A DNA stretch of 64,000 nucleotides from SCN-69-37 sp044507065 (GTDB taxonomy: Bacteria; Acidobacteriota; Vicinamibacteria; Vicinamibacterales; SCN-69-37). The stretch spans positions 1-64,000 of the forward strand of contig JBIQJY010000001.1 of the NCBI GenBank assembly GCA_044507065.1, given 5' to 3'. Of this stretch, positions 23,731 to 32,776 are shown one piece after another (positions within the stretch are counted from its first letter, which is position 1; the number at the start of each line of letters is the position of its first letter). Below the pieces are notes generated by a model. It did no database searches, was not told the DNA's origin, and saw only the letters and a list, made by a program, of their open reading frames with translations. The translations under genes and the position numbers were made by a program.

Positions 23731-24026
23731 AGCGACTCCTTCCGCGTGCGATCGTAGGCCTCGCGCCCGCGATCGAAGGCCTCGCGTCCGCGTTCGACGA
23801 CATCGTCGACCGCCGCGGTGACGTTCTCGCGCTGGCGATTGACGAACTCCCGGCCCTCGCGGCTCAGCTGGTCGGCCCGATCGCGGCTCTCGCGTGCCTT
23901 GTCCGACAGCTTGCGACGCGTCTCTTCCCCGCTCGCGGGTGCGTAAAGCAGCGCGACCGCGGCACCGGCCACCGCACCGATCACGAACGCCATGAATACA
24001 CTGCCCGAGTTGCTATCGTGCGCCAT
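23727..24026 (-). CDS. YtxH-like small membrane protein
   Basis: 99 residues. A glycine/alanine TM helix (about 11-28, FVIGAVAGAAVALLYAP) is followed by SGEETRRKLSDKARE, the YtxH signature, and a long charged amphipathic helix. It lies 12 bases after mlaD and overlaps the DUF948-like gene, so it ends a probable envelope operon. Family members are general-stress or envelope proteins of unknown mechanism. Confidence 0.75.
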   Translation of the reverse strand: MAHDSNSGSVFMAFVIGAVAGAAVALLYAPASGEETRRKLSDKARESRDRADQLSREGREFVNRQRENVTAAVDDVVERGREAFDRGREAYDRTRKESL

Positions 24027-24038
24027 GATGAGGGCCTC

Positions 24039-25079
24039 CTAGAAAATGCTGACGTTGACGCGAAGGTACTTCCGGGGGTCCTTCCGGATCTCGGCCAGCA
24101 GGTCTCGAAACTCGACGACTGCCTGATTCATGTTGTCATAAAGCGCCTGGTCACGCAGCAACTGTCCGGCCGTCCCGCGGCCCTCGGCAAGCCCCGAGGC
24201 CACCTCGTTCGCGCTGGTACTCATGGCTGTCAGTCGATCGTACAACTCCTGATCGGTCAGCAGCCGGCCGGCCGTCCCCTCGCCGCGCGACAACCGGCCG
24301 GTGACCTCCGCCAGGTTGCCGGTCGCCGCCGACAGCGAGTCGGCCATCTGGTCGTCGTTGAGGAGGCGGCCAAGCGCCCCTTCACCCCGATTGATCCGCG
24401 CGGTGACCGCCTGCAGGTTGTCGAGCGACGTGCGGAGCGACTCGTAGGCCGCCGGGTCCTTCAGCAGGCCGCCAAGCGTGCCCTCACCGGCCTGGATCGA
24501 CCGGGTGACGGCGCCGGCCGCCGCCATGAACGACTGCATCTCGGTATAGAGCGCATCGTCGGTCAGGATGCGGCCGAGCGTGCCCTCCCCGGCACGAATG
24601 TCGGTGAGCAGGCCGTCGAGCTGCTGCAGCGTGTTGGTCGCCGTCGACGACATGTCCGCGAAGGATGCGGCCGTCGCGCTGACCCGCACGTACGCGTTGT
24701 CCTCGAGCGGCGTGCCGCCGCGACCCGCGGTGATGTCGATGATGGGCTCGCCGAGCAGGCTGAGCGACCCAATCTGCGCGACCGACTCGGTCGTCAGGAT
24801 CGGGCGGAGCGACCGGAGCACCTCGAAGTACACCTCGATCTGCGAGCCGACGAATTCGACGCCGGTGACCGTGCCGATCTCCTTGCCGTTGAGCCGCACG
24901 ACGGCGCCTTCCTTCAGGCCCTGGACGTTGTCGAACTGGGCCTTGAGCGGATAGCGCTGCCACGAATAGCCGCCCTCGCCACCGACGGTGATGATGAGGC
25001 CCCCGGCCAGCAGCAGCGCGATGGCGCCGACGATTCCGATTTTCAGTTCCGACCAGCCGAGCGAGCGTGTTCGTGGCAT
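24039..25079 (-). CDS. mlaD: MlaD-family MCE protein with five 34-residue repeats
   Basis: 346 residues. One TM helix (about 12-32) anchors a periplasmic MCE domain (about 43-120, with FDNVQGLKEGAVVRLNGKEIG and SLSLLGEPIIDI) that would form a ring with a lipid tunnel. After it, the motif GEGTLGRLL-like recurs at residues 164, 198, 232, 266 and 300, a strict 34-residue period in a helical region, so the protein should carry a long needle or coiled extension. It is part of mlaE-mlaF-mlaD, expected to move phospholipid between membranes. No MlaB or MlaC gene is adjacent. Confidence 0.88.
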   Translation of the reverse strand: MPRTRSLGWSELKIGIVGAIALLLAGGLIITVGGEGGYSWQRYPLKAQFDNVQGLKEGAVVRLNGKEIGTVTGVEFVGSQIEVYFEVLRSLRPILTTESVAQIGSLSLLGEPIIDITAGRGGTPLEDNAYVRVSATAASFADMSSTATNTLQQLDGLLTDIRAGEGTLGRILTDDALYTEMQSFMAAAGAVTRSIQAGEGTLGGLLKDPAAYESLRTSLDNLQAVTARINRGEGALGRLLNDDQMADSLSAATGNLAEVTGRLSRGEGTAGRLLTDQELYDRLTAMSTSANEVASGLAEGRGTAGQLLRDQALYDNMNQAVVEFRDLLAEIRKDPRKYLRVNVSIF

Positions 25080-25140
25080 GGGAAATCCGATTATGACGCA
25101 GCCCCCGGTCGATTACCCACCGGGCGCCGTGCGGGTGAAT

Positions 25141-25998
25141 TCAGGACAGGAATGAACGCAGGTACGGATCGGAGGAGGCCTGCAGTTCGGCCGCGGTTCC
25201 CTCGAATGCGACCCCGCCGCTGCGGAGCATCAGGAACTCCGTGCGTGAGGCCTTGTCGGGGGGAGCCGGCGAGACGCGAAAGCCGCCAGGCGTCGCCCTG
25301 GCTTCGTGCGTGGCGATGTAGAACGCATCGCGCAGCTGGTGCGTCACGACGATGCCGCTGACGCCTTCGATGTCGCGAAGCTTGATGATCTCGTCGTCGA
25401 TCGTGATGGCCGTGATCGGGTCGAGGCCCGTGGTCGGCTCGTCGTACAGGAGGATGCGCGGGCGCGACGTCATGGCGCGCGCGATGGCCACGCGCCGCCG
25501 CTGCCCCCCGGACAACGCCGACGGCATGCGATCGGCGAACTCGCGCAGCCCGACGAAGCCCAGCACGTCATCGACGCGCCTGTCGGCCTCCTCGATCGCC
25601 ATGTCGGACTCCTCGTACAGCCGGTAACCGACGTTCTCGCGCACGGTCAGCGAGTCGAAGAGCGCCCCCTCCTGGAACACCATGCCGACGTGCGCCCGTA
25701 CGTCCATCAGGTCGGCTTCCGACATCCGGTCGACGCGCTGGCCGGCCACCCAGATGCGGCCGGCGTCGGGGCGCAGCAGGCCGAGGATGAGCCGCAGGAT
25801 CGTGGACTTGCCGGCGCCACTCGCGCCGAGGCAGATCTTCATCCGCCCGGGCAGCAGCGAGAAGCTGACGTCCGACAGGATGACTTTTTCGTCGAAGGCG
25901 AGCGTGACGTGCTCGAACGCGATGACAGGCACTTCCCCGTTGACCGTCGGGGGCGCGCTGCCGTCGCTTGTCGCCGTCTCGTACCCCGAACCGTTCAT
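25141..25998 (-). CDS. mlaF: Mla-type ABC transporter ATP-binding protein
   Basis: 285 residues. Walker A GASGAGKSTILR, signature LSGGQRRRVAIARA, Walker B ILLYDEPTTGLD and VVTHQLRDA are intact. FDSLTVRENVGYRLYEE is typical of MlaF. It lies 22 bases downstream of the mlaE permease gene and 61 bases before mlaD. A diverged second copy at 9319 lacks these partners. Confidence 0.93.
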   Translation of the reverse strand: MNGSGYETATSDGSAPPTVNGEVPVIAFEHVTLAFDEKVILSDVSFSLLPGRMKICLGASGAGKSTILRLILGLLRPDAGRIWVAGQRVDRMSEADLMDVRAHVGMVFQEGALFDSLTVRENVGYRLYEESDMAIEEADRRVDDVLGFVGLREFADRMPSALSGGQRRRVAIARAMTSRPRILLYDEPTTGLDPITAITIDDEIIKLRDIEGVSGIVVTHQLRDAFYIATHEARATPGGFRVSPAPPDKASRTEFLMLRSGGVAFEGTAAELQASSDPYLRSFLS

Positions 25999-26020
25999 CG
26001 AGCTTCTCCAGAGTGCGGCG

Positions 26021-26791
26021 TCAGTACAAGAGCGTGATGAGCAGCTTCGTCAGCAGGAAGTCGAGCACGAGCACCGCGACCGATGCCGACACGACGGCAT
26101 TGGTCGTGGCGCGCCCGACGCCCTGGGTGCCGCCACTGGCGCGCAGCCCCACGTGACAGCCAATCGTCACGAGGGCGAACCCGAGCGCCACGGGCTTGAC
26201 CAGGCCCATCCACAGGTCGTCCATGTAGAGGCCGTCGATGACGTTGCTCCAGTAGATGCTGCCGGCCACCCGCAACTGCGTGACCGAGATGATGAGCCCG
26301 CCCAGGATGCCCACGGCATCGGCAATGACGGTCAATACGGGGACCATCACGGTGCCGGCCAGCACGCGCGGCAGCACGAGCTTGCGCACCGGGTCGGTGC
26401 CCAGTGCGCGAAGGGCGGCAATCTGGTCGGTCACGACCATCGAACCGAGCTCGGCGGCAATACCCGACCCCACCCGGCCCGTCACCATCAACGCCGTCAG
26501 CACGGGTCCCAGTTCCTTGACCATCGATGCGCTGACCAGCCGTCCGACGACCGAACGCGCACCGAACTGGTCGAGCGTCATCCCGGTCTGCAGGGCGAGC
26601 ACCATGCCGGTGAACAGACCGGTCAGCAGGACGACCGTCAGCGATCCGATGCCGATGCGGTCGAACTGCTCGACCACGTCGCGCATGTAGAACGGCCGGG
26701 ACGTCGCCGCGCGCGCCACCTGCCCGAGCATGCGGAAGTATTCCTGCAGCTCGAACAACGCACGCTTGAGCCAGCCTGTCAGCGCGCTCAC
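26021..26791 (-). CDS. mlaE: Mla-type ABC transporter permease
   Basis: 256 residues with five to six TM helices. Family blocks are VLLTGLFTGMVLALQTG, VKELGPVLTALMVTGRVGSGIAAELGS split around TM3, and LGTDPVRKLVLPR in the coupling loop. It forms the membrane part of a lipid transporter with the MlaF and MlaD genes downstream. Its start overlaps the uvrB stop by four bases (ATGA), which couples a repair gene to an envelope cassette. Confidence 0.93.
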   Translation of the reverse strand: MSALTGWLKRALFELQEYFRMLGQVARAATSRPFYMRDVVEQFDRIGIGSLTVVLLTGLFTGMVLALQTGMTLDQFGARSVVGRLVSASMVKELGPVLTALMVTGRVGSGIAAELGSMVVTDQIAALRALGTDPVRKLVLPRVLAGTVMVPVLTVIADAVGILGGLIISVTQLRVAGSIYWSNVIDGLYMDDLWMGLVKPVALGFALVTIGCHVGLRASGGTQGVGRATTNAVVSASVAVLVLDFLLTKLLITLLY

Positions 26792-28794
26792 GCGCGCCCC
26801 CCGGCCGGCACCGCTTCGGGACTGCGCAGCCGCTTCAGCCGATCCCGCAGCGATGCCGCCCGCTCGAACTCGAGATTGGTCGCCGCGGCGCGCATCTCGC
26901 GTTCGGTCTCGCTGATGGCAGCCGCCAGCTCGGCGGTCGTCTTGTACTGGTCCCGCTCGTCGGGCACACGCGGGATGGTCACGTAGTCGCGTTCGTAGAC
27001 GCTCGAGAGCACGCTGTCGATGTCCTTCACGATCGACGCGGGCGTGATGCCGTGCTCGCGATTGTAGGCCTCCTGGACCGCACGGCGCCTGTCGGTCTCG
27101 TCAATGGCCTGCCTCATCGACCGCGTGACGACGTCCGCATACAGGATGGCGCGGCCGTTGACGTTGCGCGCGGCGCGGCCGATCGTCTGGATCAGCGCGC
27201 CGGCCGAACGGAGGAAGCCTTCCTTGTCGGCGTCGAGCACGGCCACGAGTGATACCTCCGGCAGGTCGAGTCCTTCACGCAGCAGATTGATGCCGACCAG
27301 CACATCGAACGTGCCGACCCGCAGGTCGCGAAGAATCTGCACGCGCTCCAGTGTGTCGATGTCCGAGTGCAGGTAGCGCACGCGTACGCCGAGTTCCTGA
27401 TAATACTGCGCCAGGTCCTCGGCCATCCGCTTGGTCAGCGTCGTCACGAGGACGCGTTCGCCGCGCGCGGTCACCGTGCGTACTTCCTCGAGCAGGTCGT
27501 CGACCTGGCCCTTGATCGGCCGCATCTCGATGACCGGATCGACGAGCCCTGTCGGCCGGATGATCTGCTCGACGATGACGCCCCCGGCCTGCTGCAGCTC
27601 GAACGGTCCCGGCGTCGCGCTCACGTGCACGACCTGCCCGACACGCGCCTGCCACTCGTCGAAATCGAGCGGGCGGTTGTCGAGCGCCGACGGCAGGCGG
27701 AACCCGTACTCGACAAGCACCGTCTTGCGCGCCCGGTCCCCGGCATACATCCCGCGGATCTGCGGTACGGTCTGGTGGCTCTCGTCCACGATGACGACGG
27801 CGTCATCGGGCAGATAGTCGAGCAGCGTGGGCGGCGGCTCGCCGGCCTCGCGGCCCGAGAGATGACGGGAGTAGTTCTCGATGCCGTGGCAGTAGCCGAT
27901 CTCCTTCATCATCTCGAGATCGAACATCGTGCGCTGGTGGAGCCGCTGCGCCTCGAGCTTGCGCCCCTGCGATTCGAGCTCCGCCAGGCGCTCCTGGAGT
28001 TCCGTCTTGATCGCATCGATGGCGGCCTTGGTCCGCGCGCGCGGCATCACGAAGTGCGACTTCGGGTACACGGCAATCCGCTCGTGCCGCATGACCTCCT
28101 GCCCGGTCAGCGGATCGAACGAGACCAGCTCGTCGATTTCATCGCCGAAGAACCCCACGCGCAGCCCCACGTCGTCGTAGGACGGATAGACCTCGACGAT
28201 GTCGCCCCGGACCCGGAAGGTGCCACGGGTGAAGTCGTGGTCGTTGCGCTCGTACTGAATCTCGACGAGCGACCGCAGCAGCGCGTCGCGGGCCATCGTG
28301 GCGCCCCGCTCGAGCGACACCATCAGGCCGTAGTAGGCCTCGGGCGAGCCGAGGCCGTAGATGCACGAGACGCTCGCGACGATGATGACGTCGCGCCGCT
28401 CGAACAGCGACCGGGTCGCCGAAAGCCGCAGGCGGTCGATCTCCTCGTTGATGATCGCCTCCTTCTCGATGTACGAGTCGGTCGACGGCATGTAGGCTTC
28501 GGGCTGGTAGTAGTCGTAATAGCTGACGAAGAACTCGACGGCATTCCGGGGGAAGAAACGCCGGAACTCCTGGAAGAGCTGGGCAGCCAGCGTCTTGTTG
28601 TGCGCCATCACGAGCGCGGGCCGGTTCACGCGCGCAAGGACCTGCGCCATGGTGAACGTCTTGCCGGATCCCGTCACGCCGAGCAGCACCTGCGCCTTGT
28701 CTCCGCGCCGGAGCCCCTCGGTCAACTGGTCGATGGCACGGGGCTGATCGCCCCGCAGTTCATAGTCGGTTTCGAGATGGAATCGATCGGACAT
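26788..28794 (-). CDS. uvrB: UvrABC system protein B
   Basis: 668 residues, standard length. The damage-recognition helicase of nucleotide excision repair: Walker A GVTGSGKTFTMA, beta-hairpin YYDYYQPEAYMP, DESHQTVPQ, helicase motif VI in QTIGRAARNVNGRAI, and a C-terminal UVR domain with DRLKRLR. It is 27 bases downstream of the VWA gene and overlaps mlaE. No clear SOS box or Shine-Dalgarno is visible before the ATG at 28794. uvrA and uvrC are not in the window. Confidence 0.97.
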   Translation of the reverse strand: MSDRFHLETDYELRGDQPRAIDQLTEGLRRGDKAQVLLGVTGSGKTFTMAQVLARVNRPALVMAHNKTLAAQLFQEFRRFFPRNAVEFFVSYYDYYQPEAYMPSTDSYIEKEAIINEEIDRLRLSATRSLFERRDVIIVASVSCIYGLGSPEAYYGLMVSLERGATMARDALLRSLVEIQYERNDHDFTRGTFRVRGDIVEVYPSYDDVGLRVGFFGDEIDELVSFDPLTGQEVMRHERIAVYPKSHFVMPRARTKAAIDAIKTELQERLAELESQGRKLEAQRLHQRTMFDLEMMKEIGYCHGIENYSRHLSGREAGEPPPTLLDYLPDDAVVIVDESHQTVPQIRGMYAGDRARKTVLVEYGFRLPSALDNRPLDFDEWQARVGQVVHVSATPGPFELQQAGGVIVEQIIRPTGLVDPVIEMRPIKGQVDDLLEEVRTVTARGERVLVTTLTKRMAEDLAQYYQELGVRVRYLHSDIDTLERVQILRDLRVGTFDVLVGINLLREGLDLPEVSLVAVLDADKEGFLRSAGALIQTIGRAARNVNGRAILYADVVTRSMRQAIDETDRRRAVQEAYNREHGITPASIVKDIDSVLSSVYERDYVTIPRVPDERDQYKTTAELAAAISETEREMRAAATNLEFERAASLRDRLKRLRSPEAVPAGGRA

Positions 28795-28821
28795 ACGTTC
28801 GGTCAGGTGGCTATCTCCCCA

Positions 28822-29745
28822 TTATGGGCCGGGGACGATGTAGCCGGTACGCGTGCGGACGCGGGTGCCGCGATCGCCCCCGCGAAGACGGACCGTCACG
28901 CGCCGGAAGCGACCGGCCTCGGCCCCACCCGGCATCGCGTAGCCAATCGTGTACCGCGCGGCCATCTCGGCGCGGATCCGGTCGTAAATCGCGGCCACGT
29001 CGCGAATCGACGACGGGAAGAACGCCTCACCGCCCGTCTCGCGCGGCAGTTGCGTGAGGATGGCGCGCTGGCGCGCCCGCTCGGAGGGCGGCTGGTGTTC
29101 GAGATAGACCACACCGTAGACCAGCACGTTGCCATGCCGCAGCAGCTGCTGGATGTCGCCGGCGGTCAGGCCCCGCCCCGAATCGCCGCCATCCGTGTAG
29201 ACGAGCAGCACGTGCTGGCCGGGCCGGTCGAGCGTGGTCTGGACGTAGCGGCCCATCGCGTCGAAGAGGGCCGTGGCTTCACCCTGCGAACGCGTGCGGA
29301 TGCGCTCGAAGAGGTGGTCGTACGACGGGGGCTCGAACCGGCTGATCCGCACCGACGAATCGAACTCGACGAAGGTGACGTCAGCCGCCTCGGGCATCGC
29401 GTCCACGAACCGGACCACGGCGTTGGCCGCCTCCTCCGCGTCGAGCTCCATGCTCGGGCTCTTGTCGAGCATCACCCCCAGGTGGAGCGGCACGCCGGCC
29501 CCCGGCGGTCCCTCGGCAAACGCCTGGATGACCTGGGGCACGCCGTCGTCGAGCACCTCGAAGTCGTCGGCCGTCAGGCCGACAACCGGCCGCCCATCGC
29601 GATCGACCACGACAACGGGCAGTCGAACGTGATGACTGGATGCCTCGAAGGACTGCTGTGCCGCCACGACCGGGGCGAGCGTCCAGGTGGCCAGTACCGT
29701 GAGGCCGGCACACAGAAAGCGGCAGGTGGGACGCGCGCGCACCAT
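28822..29745 (-). CDS. Secreted VWFA-related domain protein
   Basis: 307 residues. A signal peptide (about 1-29, CAGLTVLATWTLAPVVAAQ) precedes a short beta domain with VVVDRDGRPVVGLTADDFEVLDDG, characteristic of the acidobacterial VWFA-related family. The von Willebrand A domain has a MIDAS motif in VMLDKSPSM and a later VYTDGGDSG. Binding partner unknown. The ATG at 29745 lies six bases after a TAGAAT -10 box, so the message is probably leaderless. It is the first gene of the uvrB-mla transcript. Confidence 0.85.
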   Translation of the reverse strand: MVRARPTCRFLCAGLTVLATWTLAPVVAAQQSFEASSHHVRLPVVVVDRDGRPVVGLTADDFEVLDDGVPQVIQAFAEGPPGAGVPLHLGVMLDKSPSMELDAEEAANAVVRFVDAMPEAADVTFVEFDSSVRISRFEPPSYDHLFERIRTRSQGEATALFDAMGRYVQTTLDRPGQHVLLVYTDGGDSGRGLTAGDIQQLLRHGNVLVYGVVYLEHQPPSERARQRAILTQLPRETGGEAFFPSSIRDVAAIYDRIRAEMAARYTIGYAMPGGAEAGRFRRVTVRLRGGDRGTRVRTRTGYIVPGP

Positions 29746-29751
29746 CGGACG

Positions 29752-29824
29752 ATTCTAGGTCCGACGGCCGCCGCACATGTGAAAGATGAGGGCCGGCTTG
29801 TGAGTGGGGCTGGACCCGTATAAT
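29752..29824. promoter_or_regulatory. Divergent leaderless promoters (VWA gene / DHH gene)
   Basis: Minus strand: TAGAAT (29757-29752) ends six bases before the VWA gene ATG. Plus strand: TTGTGA (29798-29803), a 15-base spacer and a perfect TATAAT (29819-29824) end eight bases before the DHH gene GTG at 29833. Neither message would have room for a normal ribosome-binding site. Confidence 0.6.
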
Positions 29825-29832
29825 GTGGAGTT

Positions 29833-31278
29833 GTGCGTGCGCTGGCCGTCTGTCAGGACGAGCTGGTCATCAGGACCCTTCACCGGGTCCTGTCGGGTGT
29901 GTTCGAGATCGAGTTCCTGATCGAGAGCCGCCCGCTGGCTCGGCGTCTCGTCGACGACGGTGTGGCAGCAACCGTCGCTGATCCCAAACGTGTCGACTCC
30001 TATCTCAGGGTCGATCTCACTCCAAATACGTGCGTCATCGTCGAGGACAATGGCCGACGCGGCCTGAAGCGCGTCGTCAGCGCCATTCGTGACGCCGGCG
30101 GCAGCCTGCTCTACGTGCTCCACGTCGGGGACGCGCCGCAGCGGCGCAGTCAGGACGAACTGCGATCGGTCTGCCCTGAACTCACCCACCTCGACCTGGC
30201 CGAACTGCTGTCGGGCCCGCTCACGACCGAGCTGGGCCGGTCGCTGACCCGGGCGCGCGTGCAGCAGTACCAGCGCTATTTCGCCGACGCGGATCGCGTG
30301 CTGATCCTGCTCCACAACGAACCGGATCCGGACGCGATGGCGGCCGGCCTGGCGCTGCGCAACGTGCTGCGCCGCACGAGGACGACGGCCATCATCGGCG
30401 CGTTGCAGGGCGTGACGCGGCCCGAGAACATGCGGATGATCGACCTGCTCGACATCCAGGTGGAGACCATCAAGCCGGAGGAACTGGCCGGCTTCGACCG
30501 CATCGCGACGGTGGACGTGCAACCCCATTACTTCGGGGGCCTGCTCCCGCGGGTGGACCTGGTCATCGACCACCATCCGGAGCAGCCGGGCTACACGGCC
30601 GTCTTCAAGGACATCCGCTCGGACTACGGTTCGACCTGCACGATCCTCACCGAACACCTGCGCGCCGTTGACGTGAACATCTCGGAGCGAACGGCGACGG
30701 CCATGCTCTACGCCATCAAGTCCGACACGCTGTTCTTCGCGCGCCAGACCAACCGCGTCGATCTGGAGGCCTTCTCGTATCTGTACCCGCTGGCCGACGC
30801 CACGATGATCCGCAAGATGGAAGGCGCCGAGATCACGCTCGAACGGCTGGAACACGTGACGCGGGCGCTCGCCACGAGCCGGCTGCGCAACCGCGTGTTC
30901 TCGGCGTTCCTGGGGGAAACTTCCCGCGAGGACTTCATCCCCTACACCGCCGACTTCCTGCTGCAGGTCGAGGACGTGAAGTGGACGATGGTCTCGGGCA
31001 TCGTCGCGGGCCAGTTCATCCTGTCGGTGCGCAACCTCGGCTACACGCGCAACGCCGGCGAGTTCGTCAAGGCGAACTTCGGCGACGTGGGCAACGCCGG
31101 CGGGCATCGGTCGATGGCCAAGGCCGTGGTGCCGATGGATCGCTTCAGGGCGAAGTTCGGTGACATGTCGGGCGTCGGCATCGCCGCGCGCATCGGTGAA
31201 CTGGCCGAGGTCTTCCTGCGCGACGCGCCGGTCGACGGCGCGACCGCCAAGCTCCGAATCCCCAGCGCCAAGGCGTAG
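29833..31278 (+). CDS. DHH-family phosphoesterase with N-terminal Rossmann-like domain
   Basis: 481 residues. Residues about 1-125 look like a degenerate TrkA-N/receiver-type alpha/beta domain (VATVADPKRV, CVIVEDNGR) without a clear GxGxxG. The DHH domain follows with NEPDPDAMAAGLALR (motif I), VDVQPHY, LVIDHHPEQPG (motif III) and DYGSTCTILTEHL. A DHHA1 domain ends with GNAGGHRSMAKAV. Members cleave phosphodiesters such as short oligoribonucleotides, cyclic dinucleotides or pAp with Mn2+. The Rossmann-plus-DHH architecture suggests ligand control of the hydrolase, but substrate and ligand are unknown. Confidence 0.82.
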   Translation: MRALAVCQDELVIRTLHRVLSGVFEIEFLIESRPLARRLVDDGVAATVADPKRVDSYLRVDLTPNTCVIVEDNGRRGLKRVVSAIRDAGGSLLYVLHVGDAPQRRSQDELRSVCPELTHLDLAELLSGPLTTELGRSLTRARVQQYQRYFADADRVLILLHNEPDPDAMAAGLALRNVLRRTRTTAIIGALQGVTRPENMRMIDLLDIQVETIKPEELAGFDRIATVDVQPHYFGGLLPRVDLVIDHHPEQPGYTAVFKDIRSDYGSTCTILTEHLRAVDVNISERTATAMLYAIKSDTLFFARQTNRVDLEAFSYLYPLADATMIRKMEGAEITLERLEHVTRALATSRLRNRVFSAFLGETSREDFIPYTADFLLQVEDVKWTMVSGIVAGQFILSVRNLGYTRNAGEFVKANFGDVGNAGGHRSMAKAVVPMDRFRAKFGDMSGVGIAARIGELAEVFLRDAPVDGATAKLRIPSAKA

Positions 31279-31315
31279 CCGACAGGGCCGCCCGCGCGCC
31301 GAGACCGTCCGATCG

Positions 31316-32155
31316 CTACGTCGTGGGCGACGGCAGCCCGTCGAGAAACGTCCCGACAGCCTGCGCAAACTCGACCGGCGCCTCGAAGAACGGCATGTGG
31401 CCCACGCCGGGCATCACCAGCCGTCCGCACGGCGACGGCAGGCGATCCAGGAACGCCGCTACGAATTCGGGCGGCGCGTAGACGTCCTCGGCGCCGTTGA
31501 TCGACAGGCACGGCACGTGGACCGTCGGCACGACGTCTGTTGCCGACGCCTCGACCAGGATTTCCACATTCCGCGCGTAGGTGACCGGGTTGTGTGTCTC
31601 GAGCAGGCGCTCGAACAGGCCGACCAGTTCTGGACGCTCATCGAGCGCGCGCCGGCCGAAGACGCCCGGCGAGATGCGCGGCCCCCAGCCCTGCATGCCG
31701 CCGGCCGCGATGGCGACAACCCGATCGCGCAATCGCTGGCGCATCAGATCGCGCACTTCGGGCAGCCCGCCGATGAACACCAGGGCCCGGACGAGTTCAG
31801 GGCACCGGCGCCACGCTTCGAGCGCCAGGATGGTGCCGAGCGAGTGGCCGGCGATGACGACAGGTCCGCCGGCCCGTGCGCGAATGAGTTCGCAGAGGCC
31901 GTCGGCCCATTCCGCCATCGACGCCGGATAGCCGGCGGCCAGCGCCGGCGGCGGCGCGGGCAGGTCGGTCGCGATGACTCGATAACGCAGGCCAAGGCGT
32001 TCGGCGAGGCCGCGGAAGAAATAGGCGCCGCCGCCCACGCCGTGCAAGGCGAGAACAGGCGGGCCTTCGCCCGCCTGTTCAGTCCCCCACGTCCAGCCGC
32101 GGGAGGTCGTGAAGGTGTCTCGCGTCACCTGAAAATCAGGAGGGTACCTGCTCAT
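31316..32155 (-). CDS. Alpha/beta hydrolase
   Basis: 279 residues. Nucleophile elbow AGHSLGTIL (Ser in GHSLG), oxyanion region LALHGVGGGAYFF, acid residue in NGAEDVYAP and catalytic His in GVGHMPFFE. It is a cytoplasmic alpha/beta-fold hydrolase of the esterase/haloperoxidase-like group; the substrate is unknown. The start at 32155 overlaps the end of the DJ-1/PfpI gene by 20 bases; an internal GTG (VTRDTF) would remove the overlap. Confidence 0.85.
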   Translation of the reverse strand: MSRYPPDFQVTRDTFTTSRGWTWGTEQAGEGPPVLALHGVGGGAYFFRGLAERLGLRYRVIATDLPAPPPALAAGYPASMAEWADGLCELIRARAGGPVVIAGHSLGTILALEAWRRCPELVRALVFIGGLPEVRDLMRQRLRDRVVAIAAGGMQGWGPRISPGVFGRRALDERPELVGLFERLLETHNPVTYARNVEILVEASATDVVPTVHVPCLSINGAEDVYAPPEFVAAFLDRLPSPCGRLVMPGVGHMPFFEAPVEFAQAVGTFLDGLPSPTT

Positions 32156-32699
32156 TCAGGCAACCGAACACCTCGCGGTAGAACGCGGGATGCTCGCGCC
32201 AGGTCGGGGCCGTGACGAGCCGGCCGTCGCGCACCGCGTCGGCGCGCACCCAGGTGGCGCCCACGACTTCGGCGTCGAGTTTGACCTGCTCGTAGCAGGT
32301 CAGCTTCTTGCCCTTGACGAGGTCGGCCGCTGCCACCAGCTGCACGCCGTGGCAGATGGCGAACAGCCACTTGCCGAGCGCGTCGAACTCGCGAATGATG
32401 TCGAGCACGCGCTTGTTGTTGCGCAGGTACTCCGGCGCGCGCCCGCCGATGCAGACGACGCCCACGTAGTCCTTCGGGTTGACCTGCTCGAACGTCACGT
32501 CCGATTCCATGATGTAGCCGGGGCGCTCCATGTAGGTGTCCCAGCCCGGCTCGAAATCGTGAATGACCAGGTTCAACCGCCGCTTTGCCGGCGCCGCCAC
32601 CACGGTCGTCAAACCCGCCTCCTGGAAGCGGTGCACCGCGTACCAGGTTTCGTAACTCTCCCCGCCGTCACCCACGATAATCAGGATCTTCTGACTCAC
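32136..32699 (-). CDS. DJ-1/PfpI family protein
   Basis: 187 residues of the class I glutamine-amidotransferase-like fold. The nucleophile elbow AICHG contains the conserved Cys, with VVCIGGRAPEYLR supplying the Glu/Arg environment and VTAPTWREHPAFYREV near the C terminus. Family members act as glyoxalases, deglycase-like or stress proteins; the exact role is not determinable. The start is GTG at 32699. Confidence 0.85.
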   Translation of the reverse strand: MSQKILIIVGDGGESYETWYAVHRFQEAGLTTVVAAPAKRRLNLVIHDFEPGWDTYMERPGYIMESDVTFEQVNPKDYVGVVCIGGRAPEYLRNNKRVLDIIREFDALGKWLFAICHGVQLVAAADLVKGKKLTCYEQVKLDAEVVGATWVRADAVRDGRLVTAPTWREHPAFYREVFGCLNEQVPS

Positions 32700-32776
32700 T
32701 TCCTCGCCTCGCTTTCCCTGCCCGCAGACCTGTCAGACAGCCGAACGCCGCACGGTAGGCCGAATCCGGGGCGATG

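Noticed and set aside
27367..29823. 818-codon plus-strand frame antisense to uvrB and the VWA gene
   Set aside because: No family resemblance; both minus-strand genes are clear full-length homologs. The long frame is a by-product of high GC at third positions.
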